A stretch of 64,000 nt of DNA from Acidimicrobiia bacterium (GTDB lineage Bacteria; Actinomycetota; Acidimicrobiia; Spongiisociales; UBA4744). Shown piece after piece: positions 47,587 through 57,513 of this stretch. The notes beneath the pieces are model-generated. The model ran no database searches. It was given only the letters and a program-made list of their open reading frames with translations, and was not told where the DNA came from. Where the stretch lies: the NCBI GenBank assembly GCA_029863625.1, contig JAOTUY010000007.1, forward strand, positions 16,435-80,434, read 5' to 3'. The translations under genes and the position numbers were made by a program. How positions within the stretch are numbered: position 1 is the first letter of the stretch; every line of letters begins with the position of its first letter.

Positions 47587-48765
47587 GTGAGCGCGCTGAT
47601 GCTTCCGGTCCTCGCCACCCTCGGTGCCATCACAGCCGTCGCCGGGTCGTCGCTGTTCGTCTACAAACTCGTCCGGCATCGGCGGGAACGTTTTGATGAG
47701 TTTCGCCGAGCGTCCTATGTCGGGGCGCTCAGCGAAATGGCTACCCGCTCGGGGTACCCCCTCGAGATGCTCCGGCGCTGGTCGCCTGACGGGGTCTTCC
47801 TCGAGACCCTGCTCGAGTTCTTGAAGTTCTTACAAGGCGGTGAGCGCCAGAACCTGCTCCGGCTGTCCAGGGAGTTGGGAATCGTTGAACGTTTCGTCAC
47901 CGAGTTGCGAAATTCAAAGCGTCGCAACTCGCGGGTGGAGGCGGTCAAGGCCCTCGCCGAGTTCGCCGATCCGGCTTCCGCGGACGCCCTGCTTGAAGCC
48001 CTCACAGATCCGGTCGATGAGGTCCGTTGGCAAGCCGCCGGGGCTTTGGCCAAGATCGGGGACCCCCGGGCCGTGCGACCCCTCCTCGAGGCTTTGCATC
48101 GGGAAACGGATTGGGGTGCCAACCGGATCGGCGACACCCTGGTTTCGTTCGGCTCAACGGCGGTGCCCGACCTCGCTCGCTATGCCCTCCTCAACGACCC
48201 GAGCCTCTCTTCTACGACCGCTCACCTTCCTCTGGTTGCCAGGGTGCTTGGGATCATCGGGGATGTGCGGGCCGAACCGGCGATGTTGTCGGCCCTCGAA
48301 TCGGACGACACGGAGTTGCGGATTCGCGCGGCCGCGGCGCTGGGGACCGTCGGATCGCTGGCCTGCGTTCCCGCCCTGGGCAGGGCCTTGTGTGACGTCG
48401 AGTGGGAAGTGAGGGCCCAGGCCGCCGCGGCCCTCGGACGGCAAATGGATGGGAGGGCTATTGAAGGCCTGCGGGAGTCGATGCGTGACGAGAACTGGTG
48501 GGTTCGCCAGAACAGCGCTCAGGCTCTCTCCGAGATTCCGCGCGGTGTTGAAGCGCTCATCGGCGGTCTTGACGATGAGGACCGTTTCGCCCGGGACGCC
48601 TCGATCGAGCGGCTTATGGCAATGGGTCTGGTCCGCAAGGCGGTCGAGGCCGTCAAGGACGGGTCCGCCGGCGAGCGGGAAAGATACATCGTGCGCCAAC
48701 TGGTGGTGTTGGGCAGGGGCGAATACCTAAAGGACGAATCGGCGAGCGAGAAGGTGGCCGGATGA
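47587..48765 (+). CDS. Membrane-anchored HEAT-repeat protein
   Basis: N-terminal TM, then repeated units such as VRWQAAGALAKIGDPRAVRPLLEAL and LRIRAAAALGTVGSLACVPALGRAL. Confidence 0.88.
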   Translation: MSALMLPVLATLGAITAVAGSSLFVYKLVRHRRERFDEFRRASYVGALSEMATRSGYPLEMLRRWSPDGVFLETLLEFLKFLQGGERQNLLRLSRELGIVERFVTELRNSKRRNSRVEAVKALAEFADPASADALLEALTDPVDEVRWQAAGALAKIGDPRAVRPLLEALHRETDWGANRIGDTLVSFGSTAVPDLARYALLNDPSLSSTTAHLPLVARVLGIIGDVRAEPAMLSALESDDTELRIRAAAALGTVGSLACVPALGRALCDVEWEVRAQAAAALGRQMDGRAIEGLRESMRDENWWVRQNSAQALSEIPRGVEALIGGLDDEDRFARDASIERLMAMGLVRKAVEAVKDGSAGERERYIVRQLVVLGRGEYLKDESASEKVAG

Positions 48766-50174
48766 GCTTCATCGAACTGTTCAACTACGTGATCCTGGTC
48801 TACTTCATCGCGATGGAAGTGCAGCTCTTGTTCGTGAGTGTCGTGTCGTTTTTCGCGCTCCAGAGGGATCAGTTCACGTCGAAGTACGGCCGTCTCCACG
48901 ACATGCTGACCTCCGACACAACGCCACCCGTTTCGATCATCATTCCTGCCTACAACGAGGCAGCCGGGATCGCTGAATCGGTCCGATCGATGGCCATGCT
49001 GAAGTACACCCGCAAGGAGATCATCGTCGTCAACGACGGCAGTTCCGATGAGACCGTCAAGCGGATGATCGACGAGTTCCGCATGGAACCGATCGACGTT
49101 CCGTTTCGGCCCAGCCTCGAAACCGAGGTCATCCTTCGTGTGTATAAGTCGAGGCTTCCCCTCCCCATCGTCCTGGTCGACAAGGAAAACGGTGGCAAGG
49201 GCGACGCCATCAACGCCGGGATCAACATCGCTCGGTATCCCTATGTGATGGCGACCGACGCCGACATGGTGCTCGACGACGAGTGCCTTTTGCGGGCCGT
49301 CCGGCACTTCGTTGAAGATCGGGCCCGGACCATTGCCGTCGGGGGCAACGTCCGCCCTCTCAACGGCTGCGAGGTCAGACGCGGACGGGTAACCAGAGTT
49401 GCGCTGCCCCGTCGCCCCGTCGAACTGGCTCAGGTCGTCGAGTATATCCGCGGCTTCCTATCGGCCCGGCCCGGTTGGTCGGCGCTTGGCTCACTCCTTC
49501 TCGTATCGGGTGCGTTCGGGATCTTCCAAAAACAAGCGGTAGTCGAAGTCGGTGGTTTCCGACACGGGCATCTCGGCGAAGATATGGAGCTGACCATGCG
49601 GCTTCATCGCCACTATCGCCGGAAGCGAATTCCGTACCGCATCGTTTATGCCCCGGATGCAGTTGCCTGGACCGAAGTCCCTCTCTCGAGTCGGGTGCTG
49701 CGCAGGCAACGGATGCGCTGGCATCGCGGGCTGATGCAGGTCATCTGGCAATACAAGGGCATGCTATTCAACCCGCGCTACGGCATCGTCGGGCTGCTCG
49801 GCTGGCCTGCTTTCGTTGCCTTCGAGTTTGTGGCACCCATTGTTGAGTTCGTCGGCTGGCTGGTCGTACCGGCGTCCGTGGTCCTGGGGTTTCTGAACTG
49901 GGAGATCGCGGTTCCTCTCTTTCTGATCTCGCTCGTTTTGGGAGCAGGAAACTCGCTCATCGGGCTCTTCCTGGATGAGCGGTTCGGCTACTACAACGCT
50001 CCGGGCGACGCCGCCAAGCTGCTGGTGTACTCCCTCGGTGAGCAGCTCGGGATGCGCCAGCGCACCGTGTGGTGGCGGGTCAGGGCGATGTTCTGGAATC
50101 CGCGCCGCAAATCCTGGGGAGACATGCAGCGCTCCGGGGTCGGCAACCTGGCGTCGGAGAAGGGCTCGAGTTGA
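48762..50174 (+). CDS. Processive family 2 glycosyltransferase (BcsA/PgaC-like)
   Basis: VSIIIPAYNEAAGIAESVRSM, ATDADMVLDDECL, HLGEDMELTMRLHR, QRMRW, multiple TM helices. Confidence 0.92.
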   Translation: MSFIELFNYVILVYFIAMEVQLLFVSVVSFFALQRDQFTSKYGRLHDMLTSDTTPPVSIIIPAYNEAAGIAESVRSMAMLKYTRKEIIVVNDGSSDETVKRMIDEFRMEPIDVPFRPSLETEVILRVYKSRLPLPIVLVDKENGGKGDAINAGINIARYPYVMATDADMVLDDECLLRAVRHFVEDRARTIAVGGNVRPLNGCEVRRGRVTRVALPRRPVELAQVVEYIRGFLSARPGWSALGSLLLVSGAFGIFQKQAVVEVGGFRHGHLGEDMELTMRLHRHYRRKRIPYRIVYAPDAVAWTEVPLSSRVLRRQRMRWHRGLMQVIWQYKGMLFNPRYGIVGLLGWPAFVAFEFVAPIVEFVGWLVVPASVVLGFLNWEIAVPLFLISLVLGAGNSLIGLFLDERFGYYNAPGDAAKLLVYSLGEQLGMRQRTVWWRVRAMFWNPRRKSWGDMQRSGVGNLASEKGSS

Positions 50175-50364
50175 AGCAACCCGAAGCTGTCGCCTGTCCG
50201 CTCGGTCGGAGGGGGCAGCGCACCCGTGTGGTGGCGGGTGAGGGCGATGTTCTGGAATCCGCGCCGCTGATCCTTCGGAGACATGCCGCGCTCCGGGGTC
50301 GGCAACCTGGCGTCGGAGAAGGGCTCGAGTTGAAGCAACCCGAAGCTGTCGCCTGTCCGCTCGG
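50066..50364. repeat. Tandem direct duplication (about 140 bp per copy, 159-bp period) of the glycosyltransferase 3' end
   Basis: Copy 1 50067-50205, copy 2 50226-50364, with few substitutions. Confidence 0.95.
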
Positions 50365-50368
50365 GCGC

Positions 50369-50424
50369 GTCCTCCCTCGGCGTGAGCCGGGGGAGGTGGC
50401 CGAGCGCAGCGAGGTCGGAGGGGG
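50369..50424 (+). repeat. GC-rich intergenic element
   Basis: gtcctccctcggcgtgagccgggggaggtggccgagcgcagcgaggtcggaggggg. Confidence 0.85.
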
Positions 50425-50426
50425 CA

Positions 50427-50454
50427 ACTGATGACTGATGACTGACGACTGACG
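50427..50454. repeat. 7-bp array (ACTGATG/ACTGACG)
   Basis: actgatg|actgatg|actgacg|actgacg. Confidence 0.9.
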
Positions 50455-50455
50455 A

Positions 50456-52024
50456 CTATCTCAACCGTCCCCGCAGTTCAGCCAACTCTGGTGAGTCCAC
50501 CAGGTGGGCCATGGCCGCATACACGACCAGGACGACGGCTGCCCCTACCGCCACCAGTCCGAGCGAACCCCAGAACCCGGGTAATCCATCGCCCGAGATC
50601 CAATGCACCACCAGCCAGGCGATCGGGGCGGCTACCGCAGCCCCGATCCCGCTTCGCATCAGGGAGCTCAGAATTCCGGCGACACCGGTCCGGCCGACCC
50701 GGACGTGCCACGCAATCGCCAGAGCAACGGTGTAGAGGACCATCACCAAGGTGCTCGCCAGCGCGAAACCGGGTTCGTCGTATCTGCTCAGCCACCCATA
50801 CACGCCCACCGCCGCCGCCGTCCCGGCAGTGCCGATGATGACCGGAGTCCACATCTGGCGCCGGGCGTAGAAACCCCGGGCATAAATCTGGTGAGCGCCC
50901 CAGGCAGGTATGGAAAGCCCGTACAGCACCAGTGCTGTGGCCGTGAGGACGGTGTCCTGCGATCCGAATTCGCCCCGCTCGTAGACGACCCGGACGGCAG
51001 GTTGAGAGAGGGCAACAATGGCTGCTACCGCTGGAGCGCTAATGAAGATGGTGTACCGGATAGTCTTGGTGACGGTCGCTGCCATCTCTTGCAGTCTTCC
51101 CTCTTCGACCAGCCGGGCCAGGAACGGGTAGGCGGCAACTCCGGCCGTTTGAGCTATGACCCCGACCGGCAACATGTTCAAGCGGCGAGCGTACGTGAGG
51201 GCTGAAATGCCACCCTCCTCGGTCAGCTGACCGAAGAGTCGTACAAACTGCTCGTCGAGCACGGCGATGGACTGGCCAAGCATCAAAGGGATCGCCAGCA
51301 GCAGATACTCACGAAGAGCAGGATGACGCAGCGGAACGCGGCCCACCCACCGCAGACCGACCCGGCGAGCGCCGTACCACTGCAGAGCGAAGTTGCCGAC
51401 AAACGCTCCCCCGACGGCACCCCAGGCAAAGCCCGCTGCCGACGTCGTCCCGGTCGCCCAGGAGATGAGCCCGCCGGCGATGATGCCGAGGTTGTAGATA
51501 ACCGGCGCTACGGCCGGGATCGCGAACTTTTGGTGGGCGTACTGGACGGCCATCCACAACGAGCCAAGCACGAAGAAGACCTGGGCGGGTAGCACGATGC
51601 GGGTGAGCCGGGTGACTTCGCCGATTTGCATGGTGTCGAACCGGGGATACACGAGGTCGGTCAGTGATTCGGCAAAGATCATCGCCAGGACGGTGAGCAC
51701 CACCATGGCAGCTGCTACCGGGCGAAAGACGGCGGCGAAGGCCCGATGTCCCTCCTCGGGGTCTCCGCGCACGATATGGCGGCTCATGATGGGGATGAAG
51801 GTCACCGTGAGGTAACCGCCGGCCATGAGATAGAAGAGGACATCGGGGATGACGAAGGCAGCCTGAAACGCGTCCCCTTCGGCCGTGTTGCCCAGGAGGC
51901 CGGCCAGGGCCACGTTGCGAAGCATGCCAAGCACCCGGGAGAGGAGGATGCCGGCTGAGACAACCAGGGCCGCCTTGCCGATCCGTACGGCCGGTTGACC
52001 GGGGTCCTCGCCGGGCAGACTCAC
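50456..52024 (-). CDS. murJ: Lipid II flippase MurJ (MviN)
   Basis: SAGILLSRVLGMLRNVALAGLLG, AFQAAFVIPDVLFYLMAGG, YARRLNMLPVGVIAQTAGVAAYP. Confidence 0.93.
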   Translation of the reverse strand: MSLPGEDPGQPAVRIGKAALVVSAGILLSRVLGMLRNVALAGLLGNTAEGDAFQAAFVIPDVLFYLMAGGYLTVTFIPIMSRHIVRGDPEEGHRAFAAVFRPVAAAMVVLTVLAMIFAESLTDLVYPRFDTMQIGEVTRLTRIVLPAQVFFVLGSLWMAVQYAHQKFAIPAVAPVIYNLGIIAGGLISWATGTTSAAGFAWGAVGGAFVGNFALQWYGARRVGLRWVGRVPLRHPALREYLLLAIPLMLGQSIAVLDEQFVRLFGQLTEEGGISALTYARRLNMLPVGVIAQTAGVAAYPFLARLVEEGRLQEMAATVTKTIRYTIFISAPAVAAIVALSQPAVRVVYERGEFGSQDTVLTATALVLYGLSIPAWGAHQIYARGFYARRQMWTPVIIGTAGTAAAVGVYGWLSRYDEPGFALASTLVMVLYTVALAIAWHVRVGRTGVAGILSSLMRSGIGAAVAAPIAWLVVHWISGDGLPGFWGSLGLVAVGAAVVLVVYAAMAHLVDSPELAELRGRLR

Positions 52025-52881
52025 GGGGCACCGACCAGTTTCTGGTGCACGCTCCGCAGTTCTTCCAATACCGAATCGGGAACGTCGAGATCTCCCCGAC
52101 CTGATCCCAGCTCCAGTCCTTCTTTGTAGGAGCCGTGGTAGTCGGACCCACCCGACGGGATCAGCCCGAATGATCGGGCGGTTGCAGCCAGGTCTTCTCG
52201 TTGGTCGGGCGTGTAGTCGCCGTAGTAGGCGTCGATTCCGACCAGCCCGGCGGCCGTCAAACGCCGGTAGGTGGCCGCGAATTCGTTGGCGGAGGTGTGG
52301 CCGAGCGTGTGCGGATGGGACAGGATCGGCACGCCACCCGAAGCACGGGCCAGGCTGATGGCCTCCTCGGGTTCGAGTCGCAACCGGGGAACATAGGCGG
52401 GAGCCTGGTTTCCGAGATAATCGGTGAAAGCGGTCGGGATGTCGGCTACCACTCCCTTTCGGACGAGAACCGCTGCGAAGTGGGGTCTTCCTACTACTCC
52501 GACTCGGGACTCGTCGATGACTTCTTCCATCGTGATATCGATCCCCAACCGGCGCAGGCGGTCGGTGATTTTGTAGTTCCGTTGGGAACGGCTCGCCTGC
52601 AGCTCCGCGAGGCGGTCTTGGAGAGGTCCGGGGCCCGATTCAACAAAGAGCACGACGACATGCATGGTGCCTTGAGCCCATTCGCAGGAGATCTCAACCC
52701 CGGGGATGAGCTCCATGGAAAGTGTTTCCGCTGCCCTCCTGGCCTCGTCGATGCCTTCCAGTGTGTCGTGATCCGTGAGCGCAACCGCCGTGAGCTTCTT
52801 GGCGGCCGCTTTCCCGACCAGATCGGCCGGTTCGTCTGACCCGTCCGAACGGTTGCTGTGAGCGTGAAGATCAACGGACAT
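52021..52881 (-). CDS. PHP domain phosphoesterase
   Basis: MSVDLHAHSNRSDGSDEPADLVGKAAAKKLTAVALTDHDTLEGI, GSDYHGSYK. Confidence 0.93.
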   Translation of the reverse strand: MSVDLHAHSNRSDGSDEPADLVGKAAAKKLTAVALTDHDTLEGIDEARRAAETLSMELIPGVEISCEWAQGTMHVVVLFVESGPGPLQDRLAELQASRSQRNYKITDRLRRLGIDITMEEVIDESRVGVVGRPHFAAVLVRKGVVADIPTAFTDYLGNQAPAYVPRLRLEPEEAISLARASGGVPILSHPHTLGHTSANEFAATYRRLTAAGLVGIDAYYGDYTPDQREDLAATARSFGLIPSGGSDYHGSYKEGLELGSGRGDLDVPDSVLEELRSVHQKLVGAP

Positions 52882-52980
52882 ATGCGGAGAGCGTAACCGC
52901 GGTGGTTTTGATCCTGAGGGAAACCGCCGAGGCTTCCGGCCGCCGGCTACCAGCCAGCATGCTGCGCTGGCCGCTGGCTG

Positions 52981-53838
52981 CTACTCGCTGATCTCGATGC
53001 GCACGCTCTCGATGTACACGGTCTCGAGTGGCAGGCTCTGCTCAGTATTGGCCGTGCCGTCCCGGCCGGTCAAGGACACCGAGGTAATCCGGTCAAGGGT
53101 TTCGTCGGAGTCAACGGCGGTGCCGAAGACCGAGAACGTATTGGGTAGCCCGGCGTCCTCACCGGTGACTACAAAGAACTGGCTGCCTGTTGAGTTGATG
53201 CCGGAGTTGGCCATCGCCAGGACTCCACGTTCGTAGGTGAAGCCTGCTTCCGGGAACTCGTCGGGAACCAGATAACCGGGACTGCCGCTACCGCCGGCAG
53301 TGGGGTCTCCTCCCTGGATGACGAAACCGGGGACAATCCGGTGAAAGGCCGAGCCGTCGAAGTAGCCCTGACGGGCGAGAAACACGAACGAGTTGACGGT
53401 CTGTGGTGCAATCGAAGGGTCGAGCTGAGCGACGATGTCGCCGCATGAGGTGGTGATCGTCGCCGTCACCGTGGCGTCCGGCGCGATGCCCTGATCTTGC
53501 GCGGCCGTGAAGGTCATCTCCGTCACCGGTGGTGGGGCCTCCGCACCGCACGCGGTCGGTTGGGCGCGGTAGCCCGCGTAGTCGAACGGGAGAGCCGTCG
53601 GGTCAATTGTCGTCGGCGGAGTAGTCGTGGTGGTAGTCGAGGAGGTGGTGGTCGTCGTTGTTGTGTCGTCCGAGTTGCCGAGGACGGTCGGCAGAAATGA
53701 GGCCAGGGCTATTACGCCCACCAGGACGGTGATCTGGGTAGCTCGCTTTCGAAGCTTCTGTTGCCGCTCGGTTTTTCGTTGCTCCGAGAGCTTCTTGGCA
53801 CGGTTCTGGCGCTGGCGTTCACGCTTGTTTGTGGGCAT
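52981..53838 (-). CDS. Cyclophilin-type peptidyl-prolyl isomerase with N-terminal TM and Thr-rich linker
   Basis: [17 protein letters not shown] start; [54 protein letters not shown]. Confidence 0.93.
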   Translation of the reverse strand: MPTNKRERQRQNRAKKLSEQRKTERQQKLRKRATQITVLVGVIALASFLPTVLGNSDDTTTTTTTSSTTTTTTPPTTIDPTALPFDYAGYRAQPTACGAEAPPPVTEMTFTAAQDQGIAPDATVTATITTSCGDIVAQLDPSIAPQTVNSFVFLARQGYFDGSAFHRIVPGFVIQGGDPTAGGSGSPGYLVPDEFPEAGFTYERGVLAMANSGINSTGSQFFVVTGEDAGLPNTFSVFGTAVDSDETLDRITSVSLTGRDGTANTEQSLPLETVYIESVRIEISE

Positions 53839-53913
53839 AGCGAAAGGACTATAGGCATCCTCCCGGATGGGATCGTCGGGGCTGCGATAAACCCGGGGTA
53901 CACTCCCGGCGCT

Positions 53914-55140
53914 ATGTCCTTGATAGTCCAAAAATACGGCGGCACCTCGGTCGCGGATGCTGAACGGATCAGGCGAGTCGCGGCCCGCGTCGCGACCACC
54001 CGCCGGGCCGGCAACGATGTGATCGTGGTCGTATCGGCGATGGGCGGTACGACCGATCAACTGATCGACCTGGCCCGCCAGGTCAGCCCGTCACCGCCCG
54101 GCCGGGAGATGGACATGCTGCTCACAGCCGGGGAACGGATCGCCATGGCTCTGCTGGCCATCGCCATTCACGAGGAAGGTGTTGAGGCGGTCAGCTTCAC
54201 CGGCTCCCAAGCCGGCATCCTCACCGATTCGAGCCATGGTCAGGCGAAGATCCAGGAGATTCGCAGTTTTCGAGTGCAGGAGAGCCTCAAGGAAGGCAAG
54301 GTCGTCATCGTCGCCGGCTTCCAGGGTGTTGATCCCGAGTCGAAAGACGTCACCACTCTCGGCCGGGGCGGGTCCGACGCCACTGCGGTTGCGCTGGCAG
54401 CCGCCAATCACGCTGATGTGTGCGAGATCTACACCGACGTTGACGGGGTGTTCACGGCCGATCCCCGCATCGTGGCGGATGCCCGCAAGCTCGACGAGGT
54501 GTCATTTGAGGAGATGTTGGAGTTGGCGGCCACCGGCGCCAAGGTCCTCATGCTCCGGTCGGTTGAATTCGGCCGCAATTTCAACATTCCCCTCCATGTG
54601 CGCTCGTCGTTCCACGACGGCCCTGGGACCTGGGTGAAGGAGACAACTATGGAACAGGCGATCATCAGCGCCATCTCGCACGACACCTCGGAAGCGAAAG
54701 TAACGGTGCGCGGTGTGCCCGACCGCCCCGGCGTCGCCGCAGCACTCTTCGAGCCTTTGGCCGCCCGGGAAGTCAACGTCGACATGATCGTCCAGAACGT
54801 GTCGGAAGATGGAACGACCGACATCAGCTTCACCGTTCCCACGGAGCATGTGCCCGTCGCTAAGGAAGTGACCGAAAAGGTCATAGTCGAGATCGAGGCG
54901 GCCGGGGTAGATGTTGACGAGGCGGTTGCCCGAGTTTCGGTGGTGGGGGCCGGGATGAAATCACATCCGGGCGTAGCGGCCAAGATGTTCCGGGTTTTGG
55001 CGAGCAACGGGATCAACATCGAGATGATTTCAACCTCCAGCATCCGGATATCCTGTGTCGTGGCCCTGGATCAGATTGAAGAGGCGGTCCGGGTCCTACA
55101 TGCTGCCTTCGAACCGCCCAGAATGGTGGGGGGGCTATGA
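53914..55140 (+). CDS. lysC: Aspartate kinase
   Basis: [39 protein letters not shown]-terminal ACT domains. Confidence 0.96.
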   Translation: MSLIVQKYGGTSVADAERIRRVAARVATTRRAGNDVIVVVSAMGGTTDQLIDLARQVSPSPPGREMDMLLTAGERIAMALLAIAIHEEGVEAVSFTGSQAGILTDSSHGQAKIQEIRSFRVQESLKEGKVVIVAGFQGVDPESKDVTTLGRGGSDATAVALAAANHADVCEIYTDVDGVFTADPRIVADARKLDEVSFEEMLELAATGAKVLMLRSVEFGRNFNIPLHVRSSFHDGPGTWVKETTMEQAIISAISHDTSEAKVTVRGVPDRPGVAAALFEPLAAREVNVDMIVQNVSEDGTTDISFTVPTEHVPVAKEVTEKVIVEIEAAGVDVDEAVARVSVVGAGMKSHPGVAAKMFRVLASNGINIEMISTSSIRISCVVALDQIEEAVRVLHAAFEPPRMVGGL

Positions 55141-56150
55141 ACACCAAACGAACCGCCGTCGTCGGAGCTACGGGAGCGGTCGGCCGGGCCATGATCTCCA
55201 TCCTCGAAGAGCGGGCATTTCCGGTTTCCGAACTTCGCCTGTTGGCTTCGTCCCGGTCAGCAGGCACCAACGTGGACACGCAGTGGGGGAAGGTTGAGGT
55301 CGAGGACCTCGCTACCGCCGACCCGGCCGGTATCGAGATCGCTCTTTTCTCCGCGGGCGGTGATCGTTCCCGACAGTTCGGCCCAGCTTTTGCCGCCGCA
55401 GGCGCGGTGGTGATTGACAACTCATCGGCTTTCCGGATGCAGCCCGAGGTGCCGCTCGTGGTGGTAGGGGTCAACGACGCGGCCGCGGCTCGGCACGAAG
55501 GGATCATCGCTAATCCGAATTGCACGACGATGGACCTGATGATGGCGGTGGCACCGCTGCATCGGGCCGCCGGACTTCGTTCCATGATCGCTACCTCCTA
55601 CCAGTCGGTGTCGGGGTCCGGCCAGAAGGGCATGGACGAGTTGGCCAGGCAGGTGAGGAAGCTCGGCGCCGACCTCCCCGCCCTGGTAAACGGTGGTTGG
55701 CAGGATCCGGGTGGCGAGGTATACCCGCGGCCCATCGCCTGGAATGTGATCCCGTTCGCCGGCAGCTTGCAGAGCGAGGGTTATACCGATGAGGAATGGA
55801 AATTCGTCAACGAGAGCCGCAAGATCCTCGACATCCCGTCCCTCGAGGTCGAGCCGACCTGCGTGCGAGTTCCGGTCATGGTGGGCCACGGGATTGCTGC
55901 CAGTTTGTGGTTCGATCGGCCCCTGTCCGCCGAAGAGGCCGAAGCCTTGCTGGGCGCAGCCGATGGCGTGGCGGTCTGGAAGGAGAAGGTGCCCACCCCA
56001 CTTGATTCGGCCGGCATCGACGACGTGCTGGTCGGTCGGATCCGCGGAACCGTCGGTACCCCGGGCGGTATCAACCTGTGGGCGGTGGGCGACAACCTCC
56101 GCAAGGGGGCAGCCCTCAACGCCGTGCAGATCGCCGAACTGTTGGTGTAA
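55137..56150 (+). CDS. asd: Aspartate-semialdehyde dehydrogenase
   Basis: [61 protein letters not shown]. Confidence 0.96.
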   Translation: MNTKRTAVVGATGAVGRAMISILEERAFPVSELRLLASSRSAGTNVDTQWGKVEVEDLATADPAGIEIALFSAGGDRSRQFGPAFAAAGAVVIDNSSAFRMQPEVPLVVVGVNDAAAARHEGIIANPNCTTMDLMMAVAPLHRAAGLRSMIATSYQSVSGSGQKGMDELARQVRKLGADLPALVNGGWQDPGGEVYPRPIAWNVIPFAGSLQSEGYTDEEWKFVNESRKILDIPSLEVEPTCVRVPVMVGHGIAASLWFDRPLSAEEAEALLGAADGVAVWKEKVPTPLDSAGIDDVLVGRIRGTVGTPGGINLWAVGDNLRKGAALNAVQIAELLV

Positions 56151-56157
56151 TCCGGTT

Positions 56158-56200
56158 CTTGCGTGAGAAACCCGCGCTCCTTGCTGGTTTCTCACGCAAG
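56158..56200. repeat. Dispersed inverted-repeat element copy 2 (15-bp perfect arms CTTGCGTGAGAAACC/GGTTTCTCACGCAAG)
   Basis: Direct reading; copy 1 at 16785-16827. Confidence 0.9.
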
Positions 56201-56213
56201 TTCGGGTTAGAGG

Positions 56214-56909
56214 CTAGGAACCCTCCATACAGGATCCACTCTCGGACGTTTCGCCCTCGAGTATCCGCCGATCTGCTGTTCCGCAGATGCCTACATACCA
56301 GTCCGGAAGCATGGACTTGGCCTGACCGTCCAACATGTCCCTGATTTCGGCGCGGTGGGCGGCAAGGTCGGACAGCACTTCGTCGGGGACCGGTGCTTCT
56401 TCAAACCTCTCATTTGAGGCCTCTGCGTTCGGTGCGGAGTGGACCGTTGCGGGACCGGTGGCAGGCGGAGTTGCAGCTGCGGCGCTGGTGCCGTCGGTTT
56501 GTCGGCAGAACACCACGGCCACATACACCATCCCATCGGTGCCGGTGGCCTGGCCGGTTCCCATGGCGTTCCAGGTCGGGTCGGTAATGATGCTCCAGTG
56601 GCTACTGCTCTTTCGGAAGGCCGAGAAGACGGATGGGACGTCATAACCGGTACCGACGACCTCTCCCACGGATTCGCACGTCCCGAGTAGACCGGAGACA
56701 TCGGCATGGAACAAACTCCCGGCGGCGGCCTGGGCGGCGGCTGAAGCGCCGGCCACCTGGTCGGCGCTGGGGATGACGGCAATGCCGTCGGGACGAACGC
56801 CGTTCACCTGAGCTCCGACTTCGTCGGCCAGGGCCGGGGACGCGGCAAGCAAGTGGAGGGCGAGAGACAGGATCATCGCTATGGAAATTCGTCGTTTCGA
56901 ATATGACAC
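56214..56909 (-). CDS. Secreted CAP/SCP-domain-like protein
   Basis: Signal peptide MSYSKRRISIAMILSLALHLLAASPALA; HWSIITDPTWNAMGTGQATGTDGMVYVAVVFCRQ. Confidence 0.7.
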   Translation of the reverse strand: MSYSKRRISIAMILSLALHLLAASPALADEVGAQVNGVRPDGIAVIPSADQVAGASAAAQAAAGSLFHADVSGLLGTCESVGEVVGTGYDVPSVFSAFRKSSSHWSIITDPTWNAMGTGQATGTDGMVYVAVVFCRQTDGTSAAAATPPATGPATVHSAPNAEASNERFEEAPVPDEVLSDLAAHRAEIRDMLDGQAKSMLPDWYVGICGTADRRILEGETSESGSCMEGS

Positions 56910-56949
56910 GGAGACGTGACCCTATCGAAATCGACGGCGTGTTGCCACT

Positions 56950-57306
56950 TTATGGACATCGGCAGGGCATCTTCGAGCAGCGGGGACAGCCGGCCCCGTA
57001 TCGACTCAGCGCTTCCTCGAGGCTCAAACCGGCCAGGTTGGCCAGCGATGCAGTCCAGGCCAGCACGTCGCCGAACTCCTCAAGTTGCTGGTCCCGATCA
57101 CCTTTGCGGAGGGCTTGGGCGAGTTCCCCGATCTCCTCAGTTAGCCAGGCAACACTGGCCGGGATTCCTCGTGCCTTGTCGCTGTGCCCGTAGGTTCGAT
57201 CCATGAGGTCTTGTAGCTCGTGCAACTCCACCAGGCCTGCGTAAACGATGGGTCCGTCCTGTGACCCACATGGCACGAGATGTACGGTTCGGAGACCGAG
57301 TAACAT
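56950..57306 (-). CDS. MazG-like NTP pyrophosphohydrolase
   Basis: HELQDLMDRTYGHSDKARGIPASVAWLTEEIGELAQALRKGDRDQQLEEFGDVLAWTASLANL; start chosen to avoid tRNA. Confidence 0.8.
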   Translation of the reverse strand: MLLGLRTVHLVPCGSQDGPIVYAGLVELHELQDLMDRTYGHSDKARGIPASVAWLTEEIGELAQALRKGDRDQQLEEFGDVLAWTASLANLAGLSLEEALSRYGAGCPRCSKMPCRCP

Positions 57307-57316
57307 GTCGGCGCCA

Positions 57317-57393
57317 CGGGACGTGGCGCAGTTTGGCAGCGCGCAGCGTTCGGGACGCTGAGGTCGCCGGTTCAAATCCGGCCGTCCCGACCA
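57317..57393 (+). tRNA. tRNA-Pro(CGG), CCA encoded
   Basis: CGGGACG acceptor/CGTCCCG, anticodon arm CAGCG-TTCGGGA-CGCTG (anticodon CGG), T arm GCCGG-TTCAAAT-CCGGC, A-CCA. Confidence 0.95.
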
Positions 57394-57513
57394 GAAAGGT
57401 GCTGGTCAGAGGCCTACTGAAGCAGGTCTGGCCAGCACCTCGGTCGTTTCATCCCGCATTCATCCCGCGCGTTATTTCGTGGTCGCCTGTGCGACTGACC
57501 CGACAGTGGGGCG

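Noticed and set aside
57307-57375. Longer start for the MazG-like ORF
   Set aside because: Would overlap tRNA-Pro; the start at 57306 gives a normal N-terminus.
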